A stretch of 64,000 nucleotides of DNA from Diphasiastrum complanatum (GCA_029204225.1 CM055096.1:42218901-42282900), one strand, 5' to 3'. Shown: positions 20,469 to 33,249, counted from the stretch's first letter. The notes: generated by a model from the sequence alone, not told the origin. Numbers and translations are program-made.

Positions 20469-22222
20469 GCTTCTAGGAAGCAACTCTATCTGATGGTCAG
20501 CACTCCTTTGGGGAGGTAGGCCACCAGGAAGTTTATCAAGAAAGACATTGCTATACTCTTGCCTAAGTTTGTTAAATAGTCTTCCTTCAGGTGAATTAAC
20601 ACTTAAGGGATTATTTATAGACACAATGGACAGATTCTTGGAGAGTTATCAACGAGTAATGAATACTTAGTGATCAGATGGTACAGGGTACAGGTTTCTA
20701 TTGGAGCTATCCTACCTGATATGCTACAAGATCATGGGTGAGTTGATCATCACGATGTTTGGATCTAGTTTGCATTTGCTTTGGTTGGATTGACATGATG
20801 GATACAATGGTGAGATAGGCTCCTTGGTGGGAGGCCTATAGACTGGTCAAATCAGAGTTGGCAACGTCAAGCATAGGAAGTTGAGCCTATATGGGATGTA
20901 GGATAGACACATCATCATCACTATCTTTGGGAGATGGGCGAGCTACTCAGGTATAGCCTATGGTGATATTTGCATACATTTATTCAGTCCTTGGTAGACT
21001 TCTGTGTTTGGAGCATGGAGAATGAATGAGAATCAGCTTTCAAGGCTTATTGGATAGTTGGATATGCTTGGATGTGAGGGCATCTTGGTGCATGCCATGA
21101 TCGAGAGGATATGATTTGGAGACCAGTGGTTTAGCAGTGGATCTACAGGTGACAAGTGCTAGTACGATAGGATACCATAGTTTGCACAAGCCTGGTCATG
21201 TATTTGATGTATTTGTGTTGGTTTGCATGAATGTGTGCTTGCATGTTACCTTGTCAAGGGAGTCTAGATCTGAGAGTCAAAATTTTATGTGTTTATGCAT
21301 TTGCTACAATGAAACAAAGTAGTCATTTGGATGTTGATTGACTTGTCATTATGTGTACTAGCTGTCTATCTGGTGAGGGTATAATCTTATGGTGGCAGTA
21401 AGATTTCCTTAGGTTGAGCCTCAGTCGCTCATTTATGTCAGCTTTACAGGCTTGTGCTTGTAAGTGCCTGATAGGATGTCAGCCTAGTTAGATGGAGGAT
21501 GTAAGTATCATGGTGTCAGTGAGATTTTCTCAATTTGAGCCACGTCACTCATGTGGTCCACTTGTGTTCAAGTCGGATTGGGTACGAGTCAGTTGGTTGA
21601 GAGTGTGGTAGACTCTCTGTGCATGATACTTTGTGTGCCAAACCTGGTGGTTTGATGGTGTGCTTGAGTGTGAGTCAAGTACAAGGTAGCATGGATATGC
21701 ACAACATCTTTTGGACACTTCAAATGCTGTTGTAGTATATTTCTTTACTCCTATCATATTTGAGCTTAAGGGATAGTGTTAGAAATCATTTTGATCGGAT
21801 TCATTAGTATAAGCTTCCAATGTGATATTGTAATTAGTGTACAGTTCATTAGATTTATTGTATTTGCTTTTGTTCTGGGACGTGACCTGCTATGGACATA
21901 TCGATCTGCGATCCCGTAGAGAGCCGGATACTGGGGTTAACCGAGTAGCCACACAGAAAAAAAATTAGCATGTATAGAATTATATACAGTATATGCTATA
22001 CTCAAGGCATGTCTCAAGTTTGTCGGTCGAATTTGGCCATATCAGGCCCGACCTTAGTTTGGCAGGTGGTAGGCCAGTTTTTGGACACTTGTCTTTTCAT
22101 GCAGTTTATGAATACTCTATATGTACAGTTTCTTTGATAATACAGTTGATGTGCCATCTCTGAGAGCTTGTGAGAAGTATCTATGGTGATTGATTCATGT
22201 GATCTGCATACTGCACTAGATC
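20469..22222. other. Repeat-derived DNA without a gene
   Basis: No coding region. At 21766-21790 a purine-rich run is followed by TGTTAGAAATC, the usual junction between a copia polypurine tract and a 3' LTR on the plus strand. A solo or truncated LTR may start at about 21777, but I cannot define its end. Confidence 0.4.
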
Positions 22223-22834
22223 CTAACATAATTTTGATAGTATATTGAGCTTGTTATTGTCAATTGCTCCATAACATATGCATTGGTCCATAGTAGCTCG
22301 AATGTATCTCATAACTCTTATAAGAGCTTTCCAATGTATAATACCAGGACAAGCCATATAGTGACTTAAGGAATTAACTACAAAAGCTATGTCTCGTCTG
22401 GTACAGATCATCGTGTATATAAGAGAACCCATTATTGAATGATATGGGTACTCACACATCTGTTTCTTCTCTTCTTTTGTTTGGTCCTTTAACAATTTGA
22501 GTCATGGGTCCATTGGTGAGTGAAATAACTTGCAATTTATCATATTATATTTGATTAACATATTTCAAATGTACTTTTGTTGAGTGATGTTTATCAACCT
22601 TTGCTCTCTGTCTCTTTGAATTTGAATATTTAGATAGTAGTGAGCTTCACCCAGACCTAAAGTCATCAATGCACATCACAAACATCTTTGCTCTTCCATT
22701 ACTCAAAGAACTAGTATAATGCACATTCAAATGTACTAAATGAAAAGACATATTAGATCTTGGGCTAGACATAGAATAAGACAACCTTTGTGACTTTGAC
22801 ATTGAACAAAGATCACCAACTTGCTTCTTTGCCT

Positions 22835-23245
22835 TTAAACCACCATGGTTAGAAACAACATATCCATAAGTTTGTAGAGCTCACTTTGTCTCTTGCATTG
22901 GGCAATCAAGGTTTCCTTCTTTTCGATCAAGCAAGTATTACCAATAAATTCCACTTTAAGCCCTTTGTCAACCATTTGACACACACTAAGAATATTCTTA
23001 GCAATGGAAGGTATGAACAAAACATTCTTTAAATGAACATTCCTATTTGTAGATGAGAGAAAAATAGGAATAGTACCAATACCCTTGATAACAACTCTAC
23101 CATCATTGGCCATGTTGATGACCTTCTTCTCTCCTGCATAAGGCACCAGATAAGTGAAGTAGTCTTTGTGACATGTCATATGAAAACTTGCTCCACTATC
23201 AATCTGCCATGGATCAATATCTCCATCATTGGTTAGTTGAAACAA
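22835..23245 (-). pseudogene. Copia protease / gag-pre-integrase segment
   Basis: A 136-residue frame. The catalytic D-S-G-A-S is followed by H-M-T and then L-K-N-V-L-F-I-P-S-I-A-K-N-I-L-S, the standard copia protease end. Downstream, the H-H-C-C zinc domain of integrase is lost to the deletion. Confidence 0.8.
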
Positions 23246-23626
23246 GAAGACATCAAAAAAGCATCATCATTTGAGTTTTGATCACCAATACCATCCTCAT
23301 CAAAAGTGAAATTGCCTTGCTTCTCATCTTGATCTCTCTTTCTCTTGAAGCAATCACTTGCAAAATGCCCTTTGACTCCACAATAAAAGCATTTTAGCTT
23401 GGATCTATCTTTCTACTTGCCAACAAAAGTAGAAGGCTCACCTTGATCTTGACCACTTGCCTTTGCCTTTGCCCTTGAACTTGCCAAAGCTTTGCACCAA
23501 ATTAGCATGATCATCCAACAAACCATTAAGAACAAATTGAACAAGCTCTATCTCCTTAATGCTTTCATCAATACATGCTAACTCATCATTGAATGCTTTA
23601 ACTCTCAAAACAAAAACATGAGCACT

Positions 23627-23881
23627 TTAATACCTCTTTTGAAGACTTTGAAAATTTTGCCTCCTTAGGGTTAGGACCCTAGATGTAGACTTGGACTCAT
23701 AAATCTTCCTCAAAGATTCCCAAGCCTCACTTGATGTTGTGCACTTACCAACTTCTTTGAGAAGTTCATTAGTCACATTCATTTTGATCACACGTAAAGC
23801 TTTCTTTGCCCTCTTGTCATACCTCAATTGTTCTTGAGGTGCCAAAGGTCTCTCCTCCACACCTACAACAATATCCATCAA
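23627..23881 (-). pseudogene. Copia gag segment (UBN2 type)
   Basis: An 84-residue frame with K-A-L-R-V-I, S-S-E-A-W-E-S-L-R-K-I-Y-E and S-R-V-L-T-L-R, matching copia gag of the UBN2 family. The frame breaks at both ends. Confidence 0.75.
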
Positions 23882-24565
23882 ATCATTTCATCCTCACCTT
23901 CCAAGTAGAATAATTTGTTGAGGTAAGCCTATCATTGTCTTCCAACATGAAGCCACTTGAGATTGCCATGTTGCAATGATCTAATCTTCTCTTTGGAACT
24001 ATTCCAATGCACTAAGCATTCCCTTAAAAATCAACAAATGAAACTCAAGAAGAAATCACAAAGATATAAAAACAATCTAGCCTCTTCTTTTTCTCTTTCT
24101 AGCAAATCCTAGCACATAGAATCTTGATTTCTTGATCACAATATGATGAACTTTGCCAACACCTAAGATTGAAACACACCCTTGAAAAAGTCCATTCTCG
24201 GACCCCAAGATTGTGATCTAATTGTTGTTATTACAACAACTAATATATAGGTTTTCTATTTTCTTTACATGTGTTTGCACTGATGAATGCTTTCTGATAA
24301 TTTCCTTCTCTACCTTTGATACTCGTTTCCAAAACTCATTTGGATTATCTTATTTGAAGGAAGCATAGCTCTCATAGACGCCTAACTATATCATTGTCTC
24401 AGACACCTACAAAGATATTCCTATGATCATTCTAAGAAATAGTTTGAATCAACAATTTGCAAAGATTCTATTATAATTTAACGTTGTGTGTTATCTTTTA
24501 TGGAGTTTATATTCAACAAGAGTGGTATCATAGTTGATAAATAATATCTCAAATGCATGTACCAC

Positions 24566-24657
24566 CCCCAACAAGTGGTATAAGAGTATCAATCACACCT
24601 TCAGAACCCAACAAGTGGTATCAAAGCCTTCAGAACCCAACAAGTGGTATCAGAGTA
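24566..24657 (+). repeat. Triplicated primer-binding-site segment
   Basis: The text CCCAACAAGTGGTAT followed by A/C-A-A/G-A-G occurs three times at about 24567, 24607 and 24636. The last two copies share a longer repeat (CTTCAGAACCCAACAAG). Only the third has the exact PBS core TGGTATCAGAG. Confidence 0.75.
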
Positions 24658-26105
24658 TGGCTCAAACTGTTATAATATTCACGACTAAGTAACCATTTCT
24701 TATATTGTTCATCATGGAAGGTACATCTTCAGAGATCTGATTGATCAATAAGTTTAGCGAAAATGATTTCCACATGTGGATATTCAAAATGAAGATGATA
24801 CTCATTGAGAAAGAGCTTTGGGGATACATCAATGGTTCAATAGCCAAAATGGCTGAACCTAACATAATGACCTCTTGGAAAGCTAAGGATGACAAAGCAT
24901 TAGCCATTGTATCTCTGAATCTTAAAAATTCACAAATAGCTCATGTAGCAAATTGTTCCAATTCCAAAGAAGCATGGGACATTCTTTCTAGTTTGTATGA
25001 AACAACAGATGTGTCGACTCATCTCTTCTTAAGAAAGAAGTTTCTATTGCTCAAGATGAGCAAAGGGACCTCAATCACTGATCATCTGAACAAATTCAAT
25101 AGCTACTTAATCAGTTAACTATAGTAGGTTCGCTAGTGTTGGACGAAGATACTAACATGTCTCTTTTGTCTAGTCTTCCTCCCTCTTACGACAACGTAGT
25201 ATTACTTTTGAGCAATGCCCCTAACCTGTCTTTACAAAAGTTCACAACAAGTTTATTGCAGGTTAAAGTAAGAAGAAAAAGCTTGTCTACGTCGATATGA
25301 AGACAGTCGTCCTCTATTCAACCAAGCAACAGTCCCAGAAGAAGAAAACTTCAAAGGACAAAAAGACAAAAGCTGAGCAAACTGATTCAAACAAGCAACT
25401 ACAACTACACGATCGACAATATCAAAAGCCGAAAACCAAGCTCTTCTGCAAGTACTACACGTAAACTAATCACGACATTAAGGATTGTCGAGTTCTCAAG
25501 CACAAGAAAGCAAAGAAAAAAATGCAGTAGCAGGATGGAGGATCATGCTGCCAGAACCTCTCATGAAGACCTGACACTGCTAATGGTACAAGATGAAAAA
25601 AGTAGATATGCCCTTCTATGGTATTTCAATTCTTGTGCTTCTCAGCACATGACTCCATGAAAGTTCCTATTCGAAGAACTCACATTAGCATATTCGAAGT
25701 ATGTTTACTTCGATGACTCAAGTACACTTCAGATTGGAGGCCAAGGATCTATATGTCTTCATCTTCCAAATGGTGACTCGACATTGCTCAAAGATGTATT
25801 TTATGTACCTAAGCTGACAAAGAATTTACTATCTATCAGCAAGCTCACAAATCAGAGTTGTAAAGCTTTGTTCAATTCAAAGCAATGTACCATTTTGGAT
25901 AAAGATAATAATCAGATCCTCTCTACAAACAAAGAAGGTAATTTGTACATTTTGAGTCATGAGTAGGCACTTTCTAGCAATGTGAGTACTTCAAATACTC
26001 AGATATGGCATCAAAGATTAGGACATTTAAACATGAGATCAATCTTGGACAACCTAGATCAAGATTTCCAAAGAGACAAGCCGTAAGGGCTAAGTCTATT
26101 CTAGA

Positions 26106-26399
26106 ATGATACATAGTGATCTGTGCGGCCCTATGACTACTACATCTCTGGGTTCAAGACCATATTTTATCACTTTTATCGATGATTATTCGAGATTCGC
26201 CAATATTATGTTCATCAAGATCAAGTCTGAGACATTCAACTACTTCAAAAAATTCAAGCGGTCTGCTGAGACACAGATTGGTCAAAAGATCAAGGCCCTT
26301 TGCACAGATAGTGGAGAAGAATATCTATCAACTGAAATGTCTGACTATTTATCATCATGCGACATTCATCATCAATTCACTACCAGCTACACGCCATAG
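26106..26399 (+). pseudogene. Copia integrase core segment
   Basis: A 97-residue frame holds the first two acidic catalytic positions of the D,D35E integrase core: D-L-C-G-P and L-C-T-D-S-G-E-E-Y. The Glu lies just past the TAG stop at 26398, in G-V-V-E-R. Confidence 0.8.
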
Positions 26400-27103
26400 C
26401 AAAATGGAGTAGTCGAGAGGAAGAACCGAACATTACTCAATGCGGCACGATCAATTATGTCAAATTCTAAGTTACCCAAGAATTTTTGGGCTGAAGCAAT
26501 TTCAACAGCTTGCTATCTACAAAATTATTCAAGCACTAAAGCAGTCAACTCAAAGATTCCATTTGAAGCCTATCTTGTATGCAAATCGAGTCTGAAACAC
26601 GAGGGGATCCTGGCATCATGAATTAGAAAATCCAATGAGGAGATGGGCGAGTTCCACCAAGATATATACATAGAGGATATTCTCTCTAGGATCCCTCCAT
26701 CCCTATCATAAGCAATTGACTTTCTATTCTTGTATTATAGTAGTCAAACACCATGCAAGAGTCCAATTATAGGTATGGGCCCTCATAAGATTATTAATTA
26801 CATTATCTACCAAGTCTGGAATGACGAGGCATAACTAATAACCTTATACACTCAAGTACCAGCTATCCATGTCAAAAATTATTCTGAATCCCACATACTG
26901 GACATGGAAACAACAGTAGGTCTTGTTCTTCATCAATGAATTATACTCAGCGTTCATGGCAGTATGCCACTTGTCTGCATTTGAACTTGACAGTGTTTCT
27001 GCTACTGAGGCATGTTCATCATAACTGATGAATGCTTGAGGGACATAATGATCAGGCTCATGTCGATGTCGAGCAAACCTTCAAATAATAGTCGGTTGTT
27101 GAG

Positions 27104-27502
27104 ATGATGACTCTCCTAAATATGCAACATGCATTTCTGAATGGATATATACAAGAAGACATATGTATCCATCAACCTGAAGGTTACGTCCTTCAAGGCC
27201 AAGAACACAAAGTATGTAAGTTGCATAAAGCTCTCTACAGGCTAAAGCAAGCTCCAAGGGTCTGGTTTGATGGAATCAATCAGTTCTTGTTGCAACACAA
27301 CTTTTCTTCAAATTTTGCTGACTCTTATGTTTATCTCAAGCGTAGAGGCCCAAGCTATGTTATATTAGCTCTATACATTGATGATTCTCTGATCATCAAC
27401 AATTTGAATATGTTACTACAAGAGACAAAGTCTCTATTGTCGAAGAAATTTGAAATGACCGATTCAGGCCCAATGCATTACATCCTTGGGATTGAGATAT
27501 AA
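27104..27502 (+). pseudogene. Copia reverse transcriptase segment
   Basis: A 132-residue frame includes M-Q-H-A-F-L-N-G (motif A with the usual D-V changed), Q-P-E-G-Y, L-Y-R-L-K-Q-A-P-R and L-Y-I-D-D. It ends in G-I-E-I followed by a stop. Confidence 0.8.
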
Positions 27503-27980
27503 TTTCTGGAGTGACTCAATCGAACAATCGATCTTTAATCTTCATCCACATTATTATCCAATTCTGAGATTTTATTCGTGTTTCTACATAGTCTGCAAAA
27601 GTACTCGGGAATTGCTCAACAGGTGGCTCCGACATATCGGACATCATCCGACTTATCGATGACGTCGACAAAAGTTGAAGACGTTAGCCATGTTGATGAA
27701 AGACAATTATTGTTTCACTTGATATGAAACTAAAGACTTGCCCTAACTGCTTTGCAAGTAAATTTCTGAGAAGTCCTAACTGGATGGATGTCAGTGCATT
27801 ATGGCCAACATGTTATTGCAATATGCAACCTAATTAGTTGTCCTACTAGGATACACATTAATTGCTTTAGTATAGATAGCTAATCATCAAATATTATCTT
27901 AGCTAGCATTTTAGAAGCTTAGTTTCTATCTTAGCTCAATATTGCTATATTCATGTTGACTGCTTATTAGCGAAAGTGCA
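27503..27980. other. Junction between copia and gypsy relics
   Basis: About 480 bases, AT-rich, no gene. It may contain LTR sequence of the plus-strand copia, but I see no clear terminal dinucleotides. Confidence 0.4.
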
Positions 27981-28445
27981 TCAGACAGAGTTTTCATGCG
28001 TTGTGTCAATCCTTAATGAAGGGACTAAAAACTCTACAAGCATTACAGCATCTTGACCATATACCAATTGGAAGGGTGTTTGATCAATGCTTCCCTTATA
28101 TGTTGTCCTGAATGCCCACAGAGCAGCATGAAACTTGTGTTCCCAATCCGATCTGCTAGCTTCAACTGTTTTCGTGAGCACACTATACAAGATCTTATTG
28201 GATGATTCTGCTTTCCCATTACCGTGAGGATAATAAGGCGTACTGGTTCTATGGGTCACAAACAATTCCTCCAACAGGACCTTGATGGTCTCATTGATGA
28301 AATGACCCCCTCGATCGCTGACTATCTCCACCGGGCACCCAAAGTGCACAATGATATTTTCATATAGGAACTTGGCAGTGGTCCTAGCATCAGCTACTCT
28401 TACTGCCTTGGCTTCAACCCACTTGGTGAGATAGTCGGTGGCCAC
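27981..28445 (-). pseudogene. Gypsy integrase core
   Basis: An intact 154-residue frame with the three acidic catalytic positions visible (A-T-D-Y; S-D-R-G; A-E-S-S-N-K). It is followed by W-E-H-K-F-H-A-A-L-W-A-F-R-T-T, a hallmark of plant gypsy integrase. The chromodomain or tail region is not present. Confidence 0.85.
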
Positions 28446-29098
28446 GTTTATGTATCGAGCCTAGGTACTTCTTGCTATAGGGTGAATTGGACCGACATAA
28501 TCCAATCCCCACTTTTCAAATGGTGTTTGGGCTAAGACCGGGTGCAGAAGGTCATAGTTCAATCTCTTGGTCTCCTTGCCCTTTGGCACACATCGCACTT
28601 CCTCAGGTCTTGTGAATGTCGGATGCAAAATGGCCTCCACCCATGCCTTCATGTGAAAGCGAAATGATCTGGGTGGCCGCATGAGAAAGAATACACTGCC
28701 GAAGAATCCCATCTAGTCTTCTTCGGTACAATTGGTCGACAATCAACTGATAAGGTCTAGCCTTCAAGATCAATTTTTGCTAATCCGTCTTGGGTAGTGA
28801 TTTGTTTGGTTGGCCCCACATTAGATATTCAATTATGTCAGCAGCCCACTTTGGTACTGTGTCTACGTAAAATAAGACAACATCTGGTAGCTCGTCGTCA
28901 AGTTGGGTTGCAACCTCCTTTCTCTTGATCCGTGATACATGATCTGCCATGTAGTGTTGTTTTCCCTTACAAACTACTATCCAAAATCAAACTCTAATAA
29001 CAGAAGTAGCCATCGAGTGATTCTCCCTGTGTTGCAGGTTTTGTTAATGAGATAGAGCAAGGGTTGATGGTGCATATAAAAAGCAAAGTGTGTGGCCA

Positions 29099-29545
29099 TC
29101 AAGTAGTGCTCAAACTTTTTAACCGCATCATTGCCAGTGCTTCCCGCTCTATGGTTGAATAATTCATTTTTGTATCACTGAGCTGTCGGCTTGCAAATCG
29201 GATTGGAAAATCCTTTTTATGTTCTCCTGGCTGGGTTAAGACTGCTCCAACTGCATACTTCGATGCGTCCATATACACATGAAGCTCGATGGACCAATTG
29301 GGCGGACGTAGGATTGGTGCCGAAACCAATGCATCTTTAAGCTTTTGGAAGGCCTTTAGGACTTCCTCGTTCCAATGTGGATCCGTTGTGAGTTTGTAAA
29401 TTGGTCGTCCTAACTCCACAAAATCTAGAAATAAAGATCCTATAATAGTTAGCATGACCCATAAAGATGTAGACCTCGCGAATCGTTCCCGGTGATGGTA
29501 GATTAACAATGATCCTGATTTTCGATAGGTCTGTGGTGATCCCAT
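29099..29545 (-). pseudogene. Gypsy RNase H segment
   Basis: A 148-residue frame. It carries the RT-connection F-x-K-L-K-D-A-L, then D-A-S-K-Y-A-V-G-A-V and F-A-S-R-Q-L-S, then Y-S-T-I-E-R-E-A-L-A, the conserved RNase H order. Its start overlaps the end of the RT piece in a different frame, which marks a frameshift near 29400. Confidence 0.8.
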
Positions 29546-30190
29546 GTATGGATACTATATGGCCGAGAATCAAGCCATGTGTAGCCCAAATTGACATTTT
29601 TTTTGGATTCAAGGAGATCTGAAATTCTGGCATTTTTGTAGCATCTTCTCTAGTTGGATAAGTGTTCTGAGTTTGGTCCATGCACGCACAAATCGTCCAA
29701 GAAATTTCCAGAAATTTTTGCAAATACTCTTTGAATGCCGCCTGCATGACTCGCTGGAAAGTGCTTGGGGCATTGTAGAGTCCAAATGGCATCACCTTAT
29801 AGGCATAGATTTCTCATTCCATGGCGAATGTTGTCTTATGCTGGTCTTGGGGTGCTATCTTCACCTGGTTGTAACTGTTGAAGCTGTCTAAAAAACTATA
29901 GGCTTCAATCCCAGCTACTATGTCAAGGACACTTTCCGTAAAGGATAAAAGAAAATAATCCTTTTTGGTGACTGCATTTAGCGCCTTCAGATTCACACAA
30001 ATTCGCATTTTGCCATTCTTCTTGGGTATCATAACTATCAACTATACCCATTCAGTGTGTTCAATTTCGTAAATGAAATCTGGGTCTAACAGCTTCTGCA
30101 ATTCATGCTTGATCAGCTCTGTGTAGTTCGGGTTGTAGCAATAGTATTGACTCACCTTGGGGACTGCTCCATCCACCAAGGGTATGGTGT

Positions 30191-30963
30191 CTGTCAACTT
30201 TCAGAGAAAAAGGACAAATATTGATTGTACTATCAATCATTAAGAGTTATTGATTGCTTAATCCAAAGATCTATCAAGTTCTAGATGTTAGATCTTGATC
30301 TAGATGCTTTACACTATGAAAAGCAAGAGCAATGGATCAAATGATCAAACACATGGATGGGCGGCCTCTCGTGTGGAGAACAGTACTTGTACGACCTGTT
30401 TACAGGGAGTAAAGTACATTAACTTACAAATGCATTTCATTCATCAAAACTCAAGACAAATGTGGAAATCTCAACAAAACTAGAATTTGCCAATGTCACA
30501 TCAACTTGTTATTGATTTGGTTGACCTCTTTATAGATCAAGTACATCCATGAGCGGTGTACTGTCCAGCAGGCCTTCACACGTGTGAAGAGTGCCTAGTT
30601 ATCTAGATCCACCAATGGGAGCCATATGTGCTCATTTCCCAAAGTTGACTATTCTCTTTGGCTAGAAAACAAAAAGCTAGTCTTCCACATTTATAGCTGG
30701 ACATGTGTGAGTAATAACTCATTCACATGGAAGTCCAATCTATTTACAAAAAGTTTGACCAATTTGACCATTTTCAAGATTCTACTCAAAGGTCAATTTC
30801 ACACTAGTGTAGATCAAGCTAAAACCAATCTAACTTAATAAAAATGACTGATGTACATTCTTTCACACGTGGGAACAGACTCCACGCGTGTGAGATCCTA
30901 TCAAGCTCAAATAACTTGAGATCTACAAGATACAACAAGTTGGAAGTGATATTTTAACACTCC
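30191..30963 (-). repeat. Copia 3' LTR (minus orientation)
   Basis: On the minus strand a purine run AGTGAGGAGGAG is followed by TGTTAAAATATC, the polypurine tract/LTR junction of copia elements. The other end reads ...AAGTTGACA just where gypsy pol homology stops. It does not resemble the LTR at 33.25-33.92 kb. Confidence 0.6.
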
Positions 30964-31888
30964 TCCTCACTTCTAACTTGGCAAGTCAATATGTGCATAT
31001 GCTACACAACCAAAGACTCTGACGTGAGACAGGTTGGGCTTTCTACCCCACCATAGCTCATGTGGTGTCGTGTGAGGAACACCAGACTTGCCTGTCCTGT
31101 TCTGGATGTATGCGGCTGTAGCTACTGCTTCAGCCCACAGTGCCCTTGGAGCCTTCGAGTATGCCATCATGCATCTGGCTGTTTCCATTAGGGTCTTGTT
31201 CTTTTGTTCAACAACACCATTGTGCTGCGGTGTGTAGGCTGCAGTTTTTCTGTGAATGATACCACAATCATTGTAGAAGTCAGTGAAGCGATTCGAGATA
31301 TATTTGCCACCTTGATCCGTTCTGATCTACTTCACCTTGTTGCTTGTACATCTCTCTGTCCAATTCACGTATTCTATGAATTTATCGAGTGCTTCAGATT
31401 TATTTAGAATAAAATACACTTTGGCAAACTTTCTATAATCATCAATGAAGGTTATATAATATCTTGAACCTCCTACTGAGATCATGTTGAATGGTCCACA
31501 AATGTCAAAATGCACTAGCTCCAGAATCTTGGTCATTCTTGACGAATGGAGTGCGCGACATTTTGCCTTTCAAACATGCATCACAGATGGTCGAACTGGT
31601 TGCATTCGAGATGCTGACCCCTGTTGTCCCTCCATGATGACTTGCTTGGTAAAGTGCCATTGAGTTCATGTGGTAGAGTCTTCTATGCCACATAGTGTTT
31701 GGCGAGTCATCATGGGTTTGATGCATCTGATCTTCAGGTAGGCGCACCTTCAGATGATATAGGTTGCCTTTCCTTCTGCCTTGAGCTATGAGAGTGCTGG
31801 TGCTGGCGTCAATCACGTTGCATGCTTCGTTAAAAAATGTCATGCGCATCCCTCCATCTGCTATTCTTGCTACAGAGAGCAAGTCTTG

Positions 31889-32176
31889 CTACAGGGTTGG
31901 CACGAACAGAACATCTTCGAGTCGTCTGTCTCTACCGTTGGTGTTGATCCACAGTGAACCAATGTCATTCACTTGATGTCTAGATCCATCTCCAAGAACT
32001 ATGAATCTTGAGGGATCCGCACTTCTGAAATCAGACATTATTCGTCTTGATGTCACGAAGTGTGAGGTGGCTCCTGAATCTAGGATCACCTCATGTGTGT
32101 CAGACATTGATGTTGCACATACATCTTCACAGATGTAGGTGGTCGAACAATTTCTGTTCATTCTTTCTTCGCCCAT
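31889..32176 (-). pseudogene. Copia protease segment
   Basis: A 95-residue frame. The aspartic protease motif L-D-S-G-A-T-S-H is intact, followed by V-L-G-D-G-S-R and V-L-F-V-P-T-L. Confidence 0.8.
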
Positions 32177-32222
32177 CTTCGAGCTCTCGGGCTCCTCGAC
32201 ATAGGAAGAACTATTGTTGTTC

Positions 32223-32977
32223 TCATGTCTGTTCTGTGCTAATTTGTTCCTTGGGTTCTGGCGGCAATCTATGGCTGCGTGACCCTATCTTATGGCAATG
32301 GATACACTCAATCTTGGGATTGAGCCAGCAAGTATCTACTGTATGCCCGTCTCTTCTACATCTCACATAGGTCTTCTTGTCTGCACCTTGTTGTTTCGAC
32401 CTCCCTTTGGTTTTCCAGTTGCCCTTGCTTGTTCCCTCTGCTTGCTGGTCACAATCCTGCCTCTGATTGGACTCCCTCTTAGGCTTAAATTGCCTCTTTG
32501 ATTTTTCTTTATTGCCGTAGAGGGCCTGGTCAGAACCATCTTTGTGATCCAGATGTTCTCTGGCCTCGACTTCCTCTCGAATTTCGATAATCGCTTTTTT
32601 GAGGTTCATGGCGGGATCTTTCATGAGCAGGGTTCGTGTCGTCTGGAAAGATCTGGGTAAGGCTCTCAACAAGTATGTGAGCTGCTTCTTAGTTGACACT
32701 ACATTCTCTGCTTCAGAGTTATGTAGTGATAGAAATAGATCCTTCATCTTTCTTACGAAAGAGGTGAGGTCTTTTCCATCCCACTGCAATTCATCAACTG
32801 ATCTTCCAGCATCATGATTTGACTTCTTGATTTCGTCTGAAATCTAGTGAGCAATGCATTCCACATATCCTTAGCTTTGGAGAGTGTAGCCAGGTCAAGT
32901 GTGAGACTATCTTTGATGGAAGATGAAAGCAAGGCTACTGTCTTGTCGTTTTTCTCCCTCCATTCGCGTAGCTCCAT
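32223..32977 (-). pseudogene. Copia gag segment
   Basis: Two overlapping frames (32977-32753 and 32789-32223) form one gag split by a frameshift near 32770. It shows W-R-E-K-N-D, D-M-W-N-A-L, L-L-R-A-L-P and a Lys/Arg/Gln-rich tail before the Cys-His knuckles. The second knuckle is C-x2-C-x4-S-x2-H, so it lacks its expected last Cys. Confidence 0.8.
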
Positions 32978-33237
32978 TCATGTTGTTGTAGACATTTCTT
33001 CTGTGCCATCCACCCAGGGAAAGAGTCCTTCGCCCTTGAGTATCAAAGATGTCTTACTTTTCAGGCTAGAAAGTTAGATCCAAAAAAATCAAGTATCGTG
33101 CAGATCTTGCTTTGCATGCTGCTGATTGAAGCCATTGTTTCTTGAAGTTTGTTTCCTTGTTGATGGGTGATTGTCTAAATGCTTTGACTCTTGAATCTGA
33201 TAGCTTCTTTTGGGTATGTCAGAATTTGATAGGGTGA

Positions 33238-33249
33238 GCTCTGATACCA
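33238..33249 (-). promoter_or_regulatory. Copia primer-binding site
   Basis: TGGTATCAGAGC on the minus strand, an exact initiator tRNA-Met complement. It lies 4 bases from the LTR end (TG on the plus strand at 33254). Confidence 0.8.

Larger units (their letters stand above)
22223..23990 (-). mobile_element. Ty1/copia element, internally deleted
   Basis: Read right to left: a UBN2-type gag piece (23881-23627, with S-S-E-A-W-E-S-L and L-R-R-Q-N-F), a zinc knuckle C-F-Y-C-G-V-K-G-H-F-A-S-D-C (about 23400-23343), an aspartic protease start D-S-G-A-S-F-H-M-T and a pre-integrase region (23245-22835). The frame then jumps to the end of RT (22495-22223, with G-S-L-I-Y and H-W-K-A). Integrase and most of RT are missing, an internal deletion of about 2 kb against the family. 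Several stops also break gag. It cannot move by itself. Confidence 0.8.
24741..27502 (+). mobile_element. Ty1/copia element, decayed
   Basis: Domains follow the copia order on the plus strand: gag 24741-25118 (F-H-M-W-I-F-K-M-K; K-E-A-W-D-I-L), a broken zinc knuckle near 25450, and a protease whose active-site triplet near 25632 reads S-C-A-S in place of D-S-G-A-S. Pre-integrase is at 25784-25966, integrase HHCC near 26007-26045, and the integrase core at 26106-26399 (H-S-D-L-C-G-P; F-I-D-D-Y-S-R-F; T-D-S-G-E-E-Y). RT is at 27104-27502 (L-Y-I-D-D). Between 26610 and 27100 the text is unrelated or scrambled. RNase H is absent. Stops occur in most frames. LTR limits are not seen clearly; the PBS region at 24566-24657 marks the left side. 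Confidence 0.8.
27981..30196 (-). mobile_element. Ty3/gypsy pol region (RT, RNase H, integrase)
   Basis: Read right to left: RT fingers (30190-29814, with W-V then a stop, then M-I-P-K-K-N-G-K-M-R-I-C-V, and F-L-D-S-F-N-S-Y-N-Q), RT palm and connection (29795-29337, M-P-F-G-L-Y-N-A-P-S-T-F-Q), RNase H (29545-29099, D-A-S-K-Y-A-V-G-A-V-L-T-Q), integrase N-terminal part (28712-28461) and integrase core (28445-27981, A-T-D-Y-L-T-K-W; S-D-R-G-G-H-F; N-G-K-A-E). The YxDD box of RT is lost in a broken stretch near 29700. Gag of the same element lies at 33.95-35.37 kb, separated by inserted copia DNA. No LTR is visible at the left end. Confidence 0.85.

Noticed and set aside
24636-24657. tRNA-Met gene remnants at TGGTATCAGAG sites (also 19866, 33238, 52538, 54844)
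   Set aside because: Only the 12-base primer-complement is present, next to LTR or leader sequence; no cloverleaf can be formed.
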